Source of the DNA: Lelliottia amnigena
GTDB taxonomy: Bacteria > Pseudomonadota > Gammaproteobacteria > Enterobacterales > Enterobacteriaceae
Reading direction: 5' to 3'
DNA length: 64,000 nt
Assembly: GCA_900635465.1 (NCBI GenBank)
Contig: LR134135.1
Coordinates: 4,216,001 to 4,280,000, forward strand
Shown: piece after piece, positions 1 to 11,232 of the stretch
Numbering within the stretch: position 1 is the stretch's first letter
How the letters are laid out: every line of letters starts with the position of its first letter
Notes under the pieces: model-generated
The model's database searches: none
The model's input: the letters and a program-made list of their open reading frames with translations, nothing else
Told to the model about the DNA's origin: nothing
Program-made: the position numbers and the translations under genes

Positions 1-987
<987 letters not shown>

Positions 988-1026
988 ACAGATGTGAAGC
1001 GCCATCGTCAATGACGCTGGCGTTAT

Positions 1027-1145
1027 CTCAAAGCCATTGAGGCCAGAACAAGGCGGCAAGCAAACAAATCCCGATGAGCTTACACAGGTAAGCGATTCGG
1101 GTGAGTGCGCGCAGCCAACGCAGTTATGGCATTAATGGCGAAGAG
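1027..1145 (+). repeat. ERIC (enterobacterial repetitive intergenic consensus) element
   Basis: Imperfect palindrome with the ERIC core: an arm around GATGAGCTTACA at 1073-1084, its partner GTAAGCGATTCGGGTGAG at 1088-1105, and the flanking blocks AAGGCGGCAAG (1050-1060) and GCAGCCAACGCA (1111-1122). These match the ERIC consensus in order and spacing. It sits just after fadA and before the fadA-side terminator. Boundaries are approximate. A second copy lies at about 19745-19862. Confidence 0.85.
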
Positions 1146-1167
1146 AGAAGGTTTAGTTGCCGTTCTT

Positions 1168-1192
1168 CCCGCCTGTCAGGGGCGGGTTTTTT
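1168..1192 (+). terminator. Rho-independent terminator after fadA
   Basis: Six-base GC stem CCCGCC (1168-1173) with GGCGGG (1181-1186), a 7-base loop and a run of six T on the plus strand. It lies between fadA and the convergent fre gene, so it ends fadBA transcription. Confidence 0.8.
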
Positions 1193-1196
1193 ATTC

Positions 1197-1899
1197 TCAG
1201 ATAAACGCAAACGCATCGCCAAACAGACGATCTTCACGCGCATCGCGTTCGTTACAGAACAAATCGCGGGCAATTTTTGCCATCTCAAAACGGCCTGCAA
1301 TATAGATATCGTGCCCGGCCAGCGTTCCGTGATCCTGCAGCACCGCCGTCAGCACCGTACCGCTGCGCCCACGCCATCCCTCTTCCGGCTGCTCAACAAC
1401 CGGTTCGATGCGCAGATTTTGGTGGGTCACGCTCAACGCTTCCAGCTCAGACAGGTCGTACAGGTGTTTTTCTTCACGACCGCCCCCAGTAGATGGTGAT
1501 ATCGCGGTCAGGATTGTGCGCCAGCGCAGTGAGCAGAATGGAACGCACGTAAGAAAAACCGGTACCGCCCGCGATCAAAATCAGCGGACGGTCTTCGTCT
1601 TCACGCAGCCACGCTTCGCCATGCGGAATGTCGACCTGAATTTCACGCTCTTTCAGGATGCGATCCATAACAGCCATGGCATAAAGATTAAGCTCTGACG
1701 CACCTATGTGTAACTCAATAAACTCCTGCTCCGCTGGCGTAGACGCCATAGAGAAAGGACGCTTATCACGCTCATCCATCACAACCATCAAATATTGGCC
1801 AGCGCGGAAAGAAAATGCCGCCTCTGGAACCAAACGGACGCGATATACGGTGTCGGTAATTGCATCTACCGAGGTCACTTTACAGCTTAAGGTTGTCAT
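1197..1899 (-). CDS. fre: NAD(P)H-flavin reductase Fre (frame broken by one base)
   Basis: Reduces free flavins with NAD(P)H; cytosolic, also a ferric reductant and luciferase partner in other bacteria. N-terminal flavin-binding half reads from the ATG at 1899 ([16 protein letters not shown]) and the nucleotide-binding half ([10 protein letters not shown]) follows. After ITIYWG the frame stops. The C-terminal part ([10 protein letters not shown] to GDAFAFI) continues in the next frame to 1197. The break is at a run of five C (plus strand 1483-1487) where four are expected; with one base removed the gene has 233 codons, the E. coli length. A sequencing error is the likely cause. It lies 30 bases after ubiD on the same strand, as in E. 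coli. Confidence 0.9.
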
Positions 1900-1929
1900 T
1901 AGCTCTCTCTGTCGGGAAGTCTAAAGGGC

Positions 1930-3432
1930 TTAACGGTCAGATGCAGGCTTACCGTCATTCAATATGGCTAGCTCGTCCCATATCGCGTCAATTCGTGCCG
2001 TCACTTCAGGGTCTTTTTGAATCGGACGACCCCATTCGCGCGAAGTTTCGCCGGGCCATTTATTGGTGGCATCCAGTCCCATTTTTGAACCAAGACCGGA
2101 AACCGGCGAGGCAAAATCCAGATAATCAATTGGCGTGTTTTCAACTAACACCGTGTCACGCGCGGGGTCCATGCGCGTGGTGATCGCCCAGATGACATCA
2201 TTCCAGTCACGGGCGTTAACGTCATCATCACAGACAATAACAAATTTGGTGTACATAAACTGGCGCAGGAAAGACCATACGCCCATCATTACGCGTTTGG
2301 CGTGACCTGCATACTGCTTCTTAATGGTCACAACGGCCAGGCGATATGAACAGCCTTCCGGCGGCAAATAGAAATCGACAATTTCCGGAAACTGCTTTTG
2401 CAGAATCGGCACAAACACTTCGTTCAGCGCCACGCCCAGCACGGCGGGCTCATCCGGCGGACGGCCTGTGTAAGTCGAGTGATAAATAGCATCGTCACGC
2501 TGAGTAATATGGGTAACGGTAAACACAGGGAAATTATCGATTTCATTGTAGTATCCCGTGTGATCGCCGTAAGGCCCTTCCGGCGCCATTTCGCCCTGTT
2601 CGATATACCCTTCGAGCACAATCTCTGCGCTGGCCGGCACTTCCAGGTCATTGGAAACGCACTTCACCACTTCGGTTTTCGTACCGCGCAACAGGCCAGC
2701 AAAAGCATATTCGGAAAGGGTGTCAGGAACCGGCGTAACCGCACCGAGAATAGTGGCGGGATCGGCTCCCAACGCGACAGAAACCGGGAAACGTTCGCCC
2801 GGATGTGCCGCACACCACTCCTGGAAATCAAGCGCGCCGCCGCGATGCGACAGCCAACGCATAATCAGCTTATTTTTGCCGATTAGCTGCTGACGATAAA
2901 TACCCAGATTTTGGCGTTCTTTATGCGGACCGCGAGTGACGGTCAAACCCCAGGTAATCAGCGGCGCAGCATCTTCTGGCCAACACTGCATGATCGGGAT
3001 ACGGGTTAGATCGACCGCATCGCCTTCGAGGATTTTCTGCTGACACGGCGCACCGCGCAGGCGTTTGGTCGGCATGTTCAACACTTGTTTGAACTGCGGC
3101 AATTTATCGAACAGATCGCGGAAGCCTTTTGGTGGCTCCGGCTCTTTCAAAACGCGAGCAATTTGCCGACTTCACGCAACGCCGACACGTCTTCCTGCCC
3201 CATGCCCATCGCCACGCGTTTAGGCGTGCCGAACAGGTTACACAGCACCGGCATGGAATAGCCTTTCGGATTTCAAACAGCAGCGCAGGGCCACCGGCAC
3301 GCAGTGTGCGGTCAGCAATTTCTGTCATTTCCAGATAGGGATCAACAGGAAGCGTGATGCGTTTGAGTTCGCCCTGCTTTCCAGCAGCGCCAGGAAGTCG
3401 CGTAGATCGTGGTATTTCATGAAGTTAGTCAT
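1930..3432 (-). CDS. ubiD: 4-hydroxy-3-polyprenylbenzoate decarboxylase UbiD (three frame breaks)
   Basis: prFMN-dependent decarboxylase of ubiquinone synthesis. From [10 protein letters not shown] onward (406 codons ending at 1930) the frame is intact. The first ~100 codons are recognisable only by changing frame three times. Start [10 protein letters not shown] at 3432, then one base missing near 3378-3380 (expected -QGELKRI), one missing at 3271-3273 (expected ALLFENPKG) and one missing at 3149-3152 (expected LLAFLKEPEP). All three are short A/T homopolymers. Restoring them gives about 501 residues against 497 in E. coli. ATG at 3432 was chosen because AGAGAGG precedes it; ATG at 3420 is a second option. 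Three independent losses in one conserved gene point to read errors, not to a pseudogene. Confidence 0.88.
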
Positions 3433-3533
3433 GGCCTCTCTGTAAGCGCTTCATTATACGGCGTTCGTCACCAGTACGCTGTAATTTTGTTAAATTAGCG
3501 TGAACTTCCACGTCATCATCCACTTTCGGCCAT

Positions 3534-3539
3534 TATAAT
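3534..3539 (+). promoter_or_regulatory. Candidate -10 box of rfaH
   Basis: Perfect TATAAT 64 bases before the rfaH start, in the spacer between divergent ubiD and rfaH. No good -35 hexamer stands at 17 bases, so this is a tentative call from the -10 match only. Confidence 0.4.
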
Positions 3540-3602
3540 CAACTTAGCGATCCCGCCAGGGTTTTGATATGCTTGCGCCGCAAACAAAGGGAAAGGGTAA
3601 TT

Positions 3603-4093
3603 ATGCAAGCGTGGTATTTACTGTATTGCAAACGTGGGCAGCTCCAGCGTGCGCAAGAACATCTTGAGCGTCAGGCCGTCAATTGTCTGACCCCCGTGAT
3701 CACGCTTGAAAAAATCCAGCGCGGTAAACGTACTACGGTCAGCGAACCCCTTTTTCCGAACTACCTGTTCGTCGAGTTCGACCCCGAAGTAATTCATACT
3801 ACTACTATCAACGCCACGCGCGGCGTCAGCCACTTTGTTCGCTTTGGTGCGCAACCCGCCACCGTTCCTTCAACGGTTATTCACCAGCTTTCTGTCTATA
3901 AGCAGCCGGACGATATAACCGATCCCGACACGCCCTTCAGCGGCGATGATGTGGTGATCACCGAAGGCGCATTCGAAGGATTGCAGGCGATATTCTCGGA
4001 GCCGACGGCGAGGCCCGTTCGATGCTGCTGCTCAATTTGCTGAATAAACAAGTGCTCCAGAGCGTTGCAAACACCGCCTTCCGTAAAGTTTAA
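3603..4093 (+). CDS. rfaH: Transcription antitermination factor RfaH (frame broken by one base)
   Basis: NusG paralogue that binds paused RNA polymerase at ops sites and carries it through long LPS, capsule and virulence operons while recruiting the ribosome. The NGN domain ([13 protein letters not shown] at 3603, [17 protein letters not shown]) is intact. At about 4003 one G is missing: AIFSEP should continue [10 protein letters not shown] but shifts frame. The remaining codons ([10 protein letters not shown] to AFRKV) follow in the other frame to TAA at 4091-4093. Restored length is 163 residues against 162 in E. coli. AAGGG precedes the chosen ATG. The stop overlaps that of convergent tatD by two bases. 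Confidence 0.92.
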
Positions 4094-4871
4094 AATGTAA
4101 TGCCGAACAGGCGACGCACGTTTTCATCGGTCTGTGCATCAAGCCACTGCCGATCTTCTCCGCGCCAGTGCGCAATACGCTCAATAATGTGCCCAAGATA
4201 GCCGGTTCATTACGTCGCGACGCCGGTTTCGGCTTCATATCGCGTGGCAGAAGATACGGCGCATCCGTTTCGACCAACAGTCGATCGGCAGGTATCACCG
4301 GCAAAAGCTCACGCAATTCCAGACCGCGTCGTTCGTCACACACCCAGCCGGTAATGCCCAGATAGAGCCCCCGATTCAGGCAATCAACAGCCTCCTGCCG
4401 TGAGCCGGTAAAGCAGTGCAACACCGCGCCAGGCAGTTTATCCAGCCACGGCTCCAGCAAGGTCAGAAAGCGCTCATGGGCATCGCGGCAATGCATAAAC
4501 ACCGGCATTTCTAATTCTGCTGCGATGGCGAGCTGAGCGGTGAACGCCGCTTCCTGCTCAACGGGCGTGGAAAAGTTACGATTGAAATCAAGACCGCATT
4601 CGCCGATGGCAACGACTTCCTCGAATTTCGTCAGTTTATACAGCGTTTCAGCACTTTCGTGCGTCCACTGGCTGCTGTCATGCGGATGCACTCCCGCCGT
4701 CGACCAGCATCGCGCGTATCCCTTTGCCAGTGCTTGCGCTTGCTCGCTTTCGTGAAGGTTCGTCCCCGTAAGCAGCAGCCCTTTCACACCTGCGGTAAAC
4801 GCGCGCCCCACAACGTCATCGCGGTCGTTGGCAAATTGAGGGCTGGTCAGATTCAATCCGATATCAAACAT
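4090..4871 (-). CDS. tatD: 3'-5' ssDNA/RNA exonuclease TatD (frame broken near its end)
   Basis: Cytosolic metal-dependent nuclease of the TatD TIM-barrel family (HPHD, GECGLD, HCRDA, ETDAPYL metal-site motifs all present). Despite its operon position it is not needed for Tat export. The frame is lost after SRRNEPA near 4200, where one base is missing; [13 protein letters not shown] and [11 protein letters not shown] follow in the next frame to TAA at 4090. With the base restored there are 260 residues, as in E. coli. ATG at 4871 ([10 protein letters not shown]) is preferred over 4883 because GGGAG lies 5 bases before it. Confidence 0.92.
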
Positions 4872-4890
4872 GCGGTCTCCCATATGACAA

Positions 4891-4906
4891 CCGCCCTTTC
4901 GGGCGG
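4891..4906 (-). terminator. Hairpin between tatC and tatD
   Basis: CCGCCC-TTTC-GGGCGG stem (six GC pairs, tight loop) in the gap between tatC and tatD. Reading with the operon, only a weak T-rich stretch (TTGTCAT) follows, so it may attenuate rather than fully stop transcription into tatD. Confidence 0.4.
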
Positions 4907-4912
4907 CTGGTT

Positions 4913-5684
4913 TTATTCTTCTGTCGTTTTTTCTGGCTCGTCTTCTTCGTCTTCCTGCGGACGTCGTTTGCCCACGTAGAAACGCGAGAAGAACACGCCG
5001 ACTTCAAAGAGACAGTACATCGGTACGGCCAGCAGCGTTTGCGAGAAAACATCCGGCGGCGTCAGCAGCATACCGATAACAAATGCGCCAACCAGCATAT
5101 ATGGACGTTTCTTGCGCAAGTCATCAGGCGTGGTCACGCCCATCCAGCACAGAAGAACGATAGCGACAGGCACTTCAAACGCCACGCCGAACGCCATAAA
5201 CAGCGCCATAACGAAGCTAAGATAGCTGGCGATGTCCGTCGAAACCTGTACGCCTTCCGGCGCGGTATGCGTCAGGAAGCCAAAAGCCAACGGGAAGACC
5301 ACAAAGTAGGCAAAGGCCATGCCGATATAAAACAGCAGCGAGCTGGAGACCAGCAGCGGGATTACCAGCTTGCGTTCGTGCTTATACAACGCCGGTGCCA
5401 CGAAAGCCCACACCTGATACAAAATGACGGGCGCAGAAGCGATCAGCGAAACCCAGAAAGTCAGCTTGATTGGCGTGAAAAACGGCGAGGCCACATCGGT
5501 CGCAAATCATCGTTGCGCCCAGCGGCATCTGCTTAATCAACGGCGCGGAGACTATCTGATAGATGTCGTTCGCGAAATAAACCAGGCACAGGAAAATCAG
5601 CAAAACTGCAATGATGCAGTTTAACAAACGCTTACGCAGCTCAATCAGATGCGCAATGAGTGGTTGAGTATCATCTACAGCCAT
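4913..5684 (-). CDS. tatC: Sec-independent protein translocase subunit TatC (frame broken by one base)
   Basis: Six-helix inner-membrane receptor that recognises twin-arginine signal peptides together with TatB. The N-terminal part ([11 protein letters not shown], then the first membrane helix) reads from ATG 5684 to GATMI. One extra base in an A run at 5503-5505 then shifts the frame. The rest ([12 protein letters not shown], then helices 2-6 and an acidic tail ending EKTTEE) runs to TAA at 4913. Restored length is 256 residues (E. coli 258). The gene starts 2 bases after the tatB stop. The conserved cytoplasmic FFTP and periplasmic PEGV segments are present. Confidence 0.93.
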
Positions 5685-5686
5685 GT

Positions 5687-6225
5687 TTACGCTTTATCAC
5701 TCGACGAGGGGGATGATTCGGAAGCGGGTGCGGTGGCTTTCACTTCTGCGGGTGTCACTTTCGCAACGGATTCTGCCGTAGGCAAGGGTTCTTGCGCTTC
5801 AGGCGCTTGCGAAGGTGCGCTGGCCTGATGCTCTGCACCCGCAGGCGTTACGCCTTCGTGCTGCGCTTCATTATCCTTCACCAGCGGATTACGAATGGTG
5901 TTGGCTTCATCGCTCGCTTTTTCAGGGTCGTTCGCGCTGTAGGAACGCTTCATGGATTCAGCAGCCTCGCGCAACTCATCCATCGACGCTTTTAGCTCCG
6001 GTGATAAATTGCTCATGCTCGCTTTTTCAACCTTTTTCAGGCTGTCCTGAAACTCCTGCATTTTGAGTTCCTGCGCCAGTTCATTTGAACCGTCGTCGCC
6101 AGCGAACGCAGCGCGCGCACCCAGCCTGCAACCGTTTTTACCGCTACCGGTAAACGCTGCGGACCTAAAACGATCAGGCCGATCACGAATACCAGTACCA
6201 GTTCACCAAAGCCAATGTCGAACAC
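5687..6225 (-). CDS. tatB: Sec-independent protein translocase subunit TatB (frame broken by one base)
   Basis: Single-span partner of TatC in the substrate receptor. The membrane helix ([15 protein letters not shown]) and the amphipathic helix ([15 protein letters not shown]) read from ATG 6225. After TTVQ one A is missing (T run 6084-6086 on the plus strand), and [14 protein letters not shown] to SPSSSDKA follow in the next frame. Restored length is 179 residues against 171 in E. coli. The extra residues lie in the low-complexity Pro/Ala/Glu tail, which is variable in this family. Confidence 0.92.
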
Positions 6226-6228
6226 GAA

Positions 6229-6483
6229 TTACACCTGCTCTTTATCGTGGCGTTTAGCGTCTTCCTTTTTGGCTTCGTCTTGTTTATCAGCGATAGACCT
6301 GGCCGTGAAATCCGCATCCTGGTTGGATTTATCCTGCTTATCTTCATCATCACTAATGGCTTTCTTGAAGCCCTTGATGGACGCGCCAAGATCGGAACCG
6401 ATAGAACCGAGCTTTTTGGTACCAAACAGCAGAACGACGATGACGGCAATGATCAACAATTGCCAGATACTGATACCACCCAT
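6229..6483 (-). CDS. tatA: Sec-independent protein translocase subunit TatA
   Basis: Forms the size-adjustable pore element of the twin-arginine pathway. 84 residues: N-terminal membrane helix (residues about 3-21, [16 protein letters not shown]), the conserved FG-KKL hinge, an amphipathic helix and a charged Asp/Lys-rich tail. First gene of tatABCD; its stop is 3 bases before the tatB ATG. The 73-base gap after ubiB leaves room for the tat promoter, as in E. coli. Intact, unlike the three tat genes after it. Confidence 0.96.
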   Translation of the reverse strand: MGGISIWQLLIIAVIVVLLFGTKKLGSIGSDLGASIKGFKKAISDDEDKQDKSNQDADFTARSIADKQDEAKKEDAKRHDKEQV

Positions 6484-6556
6484 ACAACATCCTCGATAGA
6501 TGATTAATTAATCAGGTCACATTATACGTATGCAACCCGGTGATAGCGACGCAAAT

Positions 6557-8197
6557 TCAGCGCGTCTTTCGCCACCCAATGAGCCAAACCACAAGGCCGC
6601 CGGCCATCAACCAGGCGGGCATCATTTGCCAGTCTGGTCGATTAATGAGTAGCAACGTTCCGCTCAGCAGCAGAGTTGCGCCAATACCAAAGAGATAGCG
6701 CGATTGCCCCTGTCGCACGCGGTTAGACTGAAGCTCGCGGGTGATTTTATCCATACTGTGCTGAAGATTCTTGCTGTGACGCAAACTGTCATAGATCAGC
6801 TCAGGAATCTCCGGCATTTTTTCAATCCAGAACGGGGCTTTCTCTTTAAAAGAGCGCACCAGCGCAGGCAGACCGACCTGATCCTTGATCCACGACTCAA
6901 GGAAAGGTTTAGCGGTTTTCCATAAGTCTAACTGAGGATAGAGCTGCCGGCCTACGCCTTCGACGTAAAGTAATGTTTTTTGAAGTAAAACTAATTGCGG
7001 CTGCACTTCCATATTAAAACGTCGAGCCGTGTTAAAGAGATTCAGCAGGACGTGACCAAATGAGATTTCGGAAAGCGGCTTCTCAAAAATCGGCTCACAT
7101 ACGGTGCGAATCGCAAATTCAAACTCTTCAACGTTGGTATCAGGCGGGACCCAACCGGAATCGACGTGTAGCTCAGCCACCTTACGGTAATCACGATTGA
7201 AAAAGGCGATAAAGTTTTCCGCCAGATAGCGCTTATCTTCTTTGTTCAACGAGCCGACGATACCGCAGTCAATGCCGATATATTTCGGATCTTCCGGGTG
7301 CTCGTAACTGACAAAGATATTCCCCGGGTGCATATCGGCATGGAAAAAGCTGTCGCGGAAAACCTGGGTGAAGAAGACCTGCACGCCGCGCTCGGCCAGC
7401 AGTTTCATGTTCGTTCCCTGATTTTCCAGCGCCACGATATCCGACACGGGAATGCCGTAAATGCGCTCCATCACCATCATATCCTGGCTGCAATAGTCAG
7501 AATAAACTTCTGGCACGTAGAGCATCGAGCTATTTTCAAAGTTACGACGCAGCTGGATGGCGTTGGCAGATTCGCGCAGCAAATTGAGTTCATCGATGAG
7601 CGTTTTTTCATACTCACGCACCACTTCCAACGGGCGCAGTCGACGGCCATCTGGCAGTAAACGCGGAACCCAGCGCGCCAGGCGATAAATCAGCTTCATG
7701 TCCGCTTTGATAACCGGCAAAATATCCGGGCGAATCACTTTAATGACGATCTCTTTGCCGTTCTCTTTCAGGCGCGCGGTATGAACCTGCGCAATGGAAG
7801 CGGACGCCAAAGGCTTGATATCAAAATCATCAAACCAGGTTTCGACAGGGATATTCCCCATCGCCTCTTCGATCTGCTGCTTTGCCCGCGCACCGTCAAA
7901 GGGAGCAACACGGTCCTGCAGCAAGGCCAGCTGATCGGCAATTTGCGGCGGAAAAAGGTCGCGGCGAGTAGACAGCATCTGCCCAAACTTAATCCATACC
8001 GGTCCAAGCTCCTGTAGTGCCAGTCGTAACCGTTCGCCCAGCAGTTTGTCCTTGTGACGATTAGGCATCCAGAACAGCATCCGTCGCCAAATCCGCAGCG
8101 GCAGAGTGATTCGCATTTTGGGAATGAGTTCGTCGAGCCCGTAACTTAAAAAGGTGCGAACGATAAAATAGAGGCGCCGAATTTCACCAGGCGTCAT
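6557..8197 (-). CDS. ubiB: Ubiquinone biosynthesis kinase-like protein UbiB
   Basis: Membrane-associated atypical protein-kinase-like (ABC1/ADCK family) ATPase needed for coenzyme Q synthesis; its precise activity is still debated. 546 residues, equal to E. coli. Visible family features: KxGQ motif (KFGQMLSTR), the Ala-rich nucleotide loop (ASASIAQVH), invariant Lys in [16 protein letters not shown] catalytic loop and GIDCGIVG metal loop, then two C-terminal hydrophobic helices. Starts inside the ubiJ stop (ATGA overlap at 8194-8197), so translation is probably coupled. Confidence 0.96.
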   Translation of the reverse strand: MTPGEIRRLYFIVRTFLSYGLDELIPKMRITLPLRIWRRMLFWMPNRHKDKLLGERLRLALQELGPVWIKFGQMLSTRRDLFPPQIADQLALLQDRVAPFDGARAKQQIEEAMGNIPVETWFDDFDIKPLASASIAQVHTARLKENGKEIVIKVIRPDILPVIKADMKLIYRLARWVPRLLPDGRRLRPLEVVREYEKTLIDELNLLRESANAIQLRRNFENSSMLYVPEVYSDYCSQDMMVMERIYGIPVSDIVALENQGTNMKLLAERGVQVFFTQVFRDSFFHADMHPGNIFVSYEHPEDPKYIGIDCGIVGSLNKEDKRYLAENFIAFFNRDYRKVAELHVDSGWVPPDTNVEEFEFAIRTVCEPIFEKPLSEISFGHVLLNLFNTARRFNMEVQPQLVLLQKTLLYVEGVGRQLYPQLDLWKTAKPFLESWIKDQVGLPALVRSFKEKAPFWIEKMPEIPELIYDSLRHSKNLQHSMDKITRELQSNRVRQGQSRYLFGIGATLLLSGTLLLINRPDWQMMPAWLMAGGLVVWLIGWRKTR

Positions 8198-8799
8198 TTG
8201 CCCTCCAGTTTTTCCAGCCGTTTGGTTAGCGCGTCGACTGCACGTTCAACGGCAGACGTTTCTTCCGCAAACCATGCTAATTCCAGCGTGCCTGGTGCCA
8301 TCCGCCACTCTTCGGTAATCACCTCGGCAACATAGCGTTGCTGACGCTGTAACCCTTTACGTAAGAATGACGAGCCGCCACGAAGTACCTTGCTAATGCT
8401 TTCAGCGGCGATATCGCCAATGTAGGGTGCCAGCAGTTCAGCCGGATCAAACTCAGCCAGATCGGCAAGCGCCACAAAGTTCTGCACAACCTGCAGATCG
8501 CCTTCCACTTCCAGTTCGCCACTGCGAATCAGTGCGGTCAGTTGCTGACGGTCGCGGAGTTTCGGTAACACGCTCATATGGGTGATGACGGAGCAGTCGG
8601 CCTCACCTTCCCACTCGCCCAGCACATCAAGCTGACGTTCACTAAAGACCAGCACCAGCGGTGTGGAGAACTCCTTCAACACGATGCGAAGGACTTTACC
8701 GTTCAGACGCTGGCGAGCCGTTTTCAGCGCCGGAGAGCGATACAGAAACGTGTTCAGGACATTTTCGATGCCTGCGGTGACTAAGGGTTTAATAGGCAT
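8194..8799 (-). CDS. ubiJ: Ubiquinone biosynthesis accessory factor UbiJ
   Basis: SCP2-domain lipid-binding protein that, with UbiK, organises the soluble Ubi metabolon. 201 residues from ATG 8799 ([12 protein letters not shown]), the same length as E. coli; an upstream in-frame start at 8847 would add 16 residues that overlap ubiE and was not used. The C-terminus is a predicted coiled coil ([19 protein letters not shown]). It follows ubiE by 13 bases and overlaps ubiB by 4. In E. coli the 3' half also specifies the sRNA EsrE; I did not try to call it here. Confidence 0.95.
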   Translation of the reverse strand: MPIKPLVTAGIENVLNTFLYRSPALKTARQRLNGKVLRIVLKEFSTPLVLVFSERQLDVLGEWEGEADCSVITHMSVLPKLRDRQQLTALIRSGELEVEGDLQVVQNFVALADLAEFDPAELLAPYIGDIAAESISKVLRGGSSFLRKGLQRQQRYVAEVITEEWRMAPGTLELAWFAEETSAVERAVDALTKRLEKLEGK

Positions 8800-8812
8800 A
8801 GGCCGCTTCCAC

Positions 8813-9569
8813 TCAGAACTTGTAGCCGCGATGCAGCGCAACAACACCGGCTGTCAGGTTGAAATACTCAACGTTCTCAAGGCCTGCATCCTGCATCATC
8901 GCTTTTAAGGTGTCCTGATCCGGGTGCATACGGATAGATTCCGCCAGATAGCGGTAGCTTTCGCCGTCGTTTGCCACCATTTCACCGATACGCGGTAAAA
9001 CGTGGAACGAGTAGGCATCGTAGGCTTTGCTCAGCGGTTCGATAATAGGTTTGGAGAATTCGAGCACCAACAAACGGCCACCTGGCTTAAGCACGCGATA
9101 CATAGAACGCAGCGCTTTTTCTTTATCGGTGACGTTACGCAGACCAAAAGAGATAGTGATGCAGTCAAACGTGTTATCCGGGAATGGCAGGGCTTCGGCA
9201 TTGGCCTGAACATATTCAACGTTGCCGACAACGCCAATATTACGCAGCTTTTCACGCCCCCATTTTCAGCATGGAGTCATTGATATCTGCCAGCACCACG
9301 CGGCCGGTATCGCCAACCATACGGGAGAATTTCGCGGTTAAATCACCCGTACCACCCGCCAGATCCAGCACGGTTTGACCACGACGAACGCCGCTACAGT
9401 CGATAGTGAAGCGCTTCCACAAGCGATGAATTCCGAATGACATCAGGTCATTCATGACATCGTACTTTGCCGCCACGGAATGGAATACGTGGGCAACCAT
9501 GTCAGCTTTCTGCGCTTTGGCGACAGTCTGAAAGCCAAAGTGTGTAGTATCTTGTGAATCGTCAACCAT
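8813..9569 (-). CDS. ubiE: Ubiquinone/menaquinone C-methyltransferase UbiE (frame broken by one base)
   Basis: SAM-dependent methylase acting in both ubiquinone and menaquinone synthesis. The SAM site ([12 protein letters not shown]) reads from ATG 9569 to LKMG. A run of five C at 9257-9261 (four expected) then shifts the frame. EKLRNIG, the FGLRN motif, MYRVLKPGG and HRGYKF follow to TGA at 8813. Restored length is 251 residues, exactly as in E. coli. First gene of ubiE-ubiJ-ubiB. Loss of this gene would abolish both quinone types, so a read error is far more likely than a true lesion. Confidence 0.93.
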
Positions 9570-9635
9570 CTCAGTGCCTGCTAATCCGTCAAATGTTCGT
9601 GAAGTGTAACAGATTGGGCGCGTTTGCCCTACGAT

Positions 9636-11094
9636 TCAACCACCCTGAAAGAATCGGTTTGCCTGCGTTTCGGACGACGCTTGTGCGGCTAAATCATTGT
9701 CTTGATTGTCTGTATTTTGCTCATTCACCCCGTCACGAAGGCGATATTCTTCATCCTGAGCCGTGGCCTGTTCGGCCAATTCCGGATTAATCTCGCGCTT
9801 GACCTCAACGCCCAGACTGCGAAATGCCTCAGCTTGTGAAAGCAGATTTCCTCGACCCGACGAGAGTTTTTTCATCGCCTGGCGGTAATTATCCTGTGCC
9901 CTGTCCAGGCTTTGCCCAACAGATGTCATGTCGTCCACAAACAGGCGCATTTTGTCGTACAGCTTGCTGGCGCGATCGGCAATTTGCTGCGCGTTACGGC
10001 TTTGATGCTCGTACCGCCACAGGTTTGCGATGGTGCGCAGCGCCACCAGCAGCGTGGTTGGGCTGACCAGCATAATATTGTTTTTCAACGCTTCGGTAAT
10101 AAGTTCTGGTTGTCTGTCCAATGCCAGCAAAAATGCCGGTTCGACCGGAATAAACATCAGCACATAATCCAGCGAGCGCAGCCCTGGCAACTGTTGATAA
10201 TCTTTTCGCCCCAACAGGCGAATGTGATTTCGTACCGAGGCGATGTGCTCCTGGAGTGCGGATTCGCGGGTGAAATCATCTTCGGCATTGAAGTAGCGCT
10301 CATAGGCTACCAGCGTCATTTTGGCGTCAATCACCACGTCTTTGCCCTGCGGCAGGCGCACGATGACATCGGGCTGCATCCGCGATCGGGTGTCGGTTTC
10401 AATGCTGACCTGCGTTTCGTATTCATACCCCTCGCGCAGACCAGAGGCTTCCAGCACGCGGGTGAGCACTACTTCGCCCCAGTTCCCCTGCGTTTTATTG
10501 TCGCCCTTGAGCGCACGCGTCAGGTTGACCGCCTCTTGCGCCATCTGCGCATTCAGCTGCTGGAGATTACGAATTTCATGCGCCAGCGTGTGGCGTTCAC
10601 GTGACTCCTGGCCAAAGCTGTCCTGCACCTGACGACGAAAACCATCCAGTTGTTCACGAAGGGGGGGTCAGCAAACCGTTCAGGCTCTGACGATTCTGCT
10701 CATCAACGCGGCGGTTGCTCTGCTCAAAGATACGGTTAGCCAGATTTTCAAACTGCTCGCTCAGGCGCTGCTCGCTGTTGATCATCTGACGGATTTTGTC
10801 TTCGGCATGCAGCTGGGTGGATTCCAGACGGGTCGTGACTTCGCGCAGATCGGCTTCTAAAGAGGTATTGATATCACGCAGATTACGCAGCTCGTTGTTG
10901 AGCAATTCGCACTCTTCGCGCCAGTGTGCGCTCTGCGTAAGCTGTTGTTTTGCAGCACTGAGCTCAGCCACCATCTCTTCACGATCGGCCAGCTGATCGG
11001 CTTTATGTTGCGCATGCTGGTAGCTGGACATCAGCCAGCCCACACCCGCGCCCACCAGCGCAATGACTGCATAAATTAGGACTGAGATATCCAC
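9636..11094 (-). CDS. rmuC: DNA recombination protein RmuC (frame broken by one base)
   Basis: Predicted endonuclease-fold protein that limits inversions between short inverted repeats. N-terminal membrane anchor (residues about 4-22), a long coiled coil to about residue 140, then the PD-(D/E)XK-like core (GNWGEVVLTRVLE, DVVIDAKMTLVAYERY). A run of seven G at 10661-10667 (six expected) shifts the frame after NGLLTP; REQLDGFRRQVQDSF follows in frame 2. Restored length about 485 residues against 475 in E. coli, with a divergent acidic tail. Confidence 0.92.
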
Positions 11095-11192
11095 AACACC
11101 CCCTGCATCAAACCATTACCCGCACAAAATAGAATTGTGCTGTATAAACGTCCAGTTTGAAAGGGGTTTCCTGCGAGGCGCTACGCAAAAAG

Positions 11193-11217
11193 AAAAGGCC
11201 GAACGCGTCGGCCTTTT
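11193..11217 (-). terminator. Rho-independent terminator after udp
   Basis: Perfect 10-base stem AAAAGGCCGA/TCGGCCTTTT with a 5-base loop. On the minus strand it is followed by CTTTTTG, so it ends udp transcription 16 bases after the stop. The T-rich lower stem on both strands could let it work both ways. Confidence 0.85.
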
Positions 11218-11232
11218 ATCTGAAAGGGGAAA

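Noticed and set aside
1474..11094. Calling fre, ubiD, tatB, tatC, tatD, ubiE and rmuC as pseudogenes
   Set aside because: All breaks are single-base, mainly in homopolymers, with both halves fully conserved; sequencing error explains them better.
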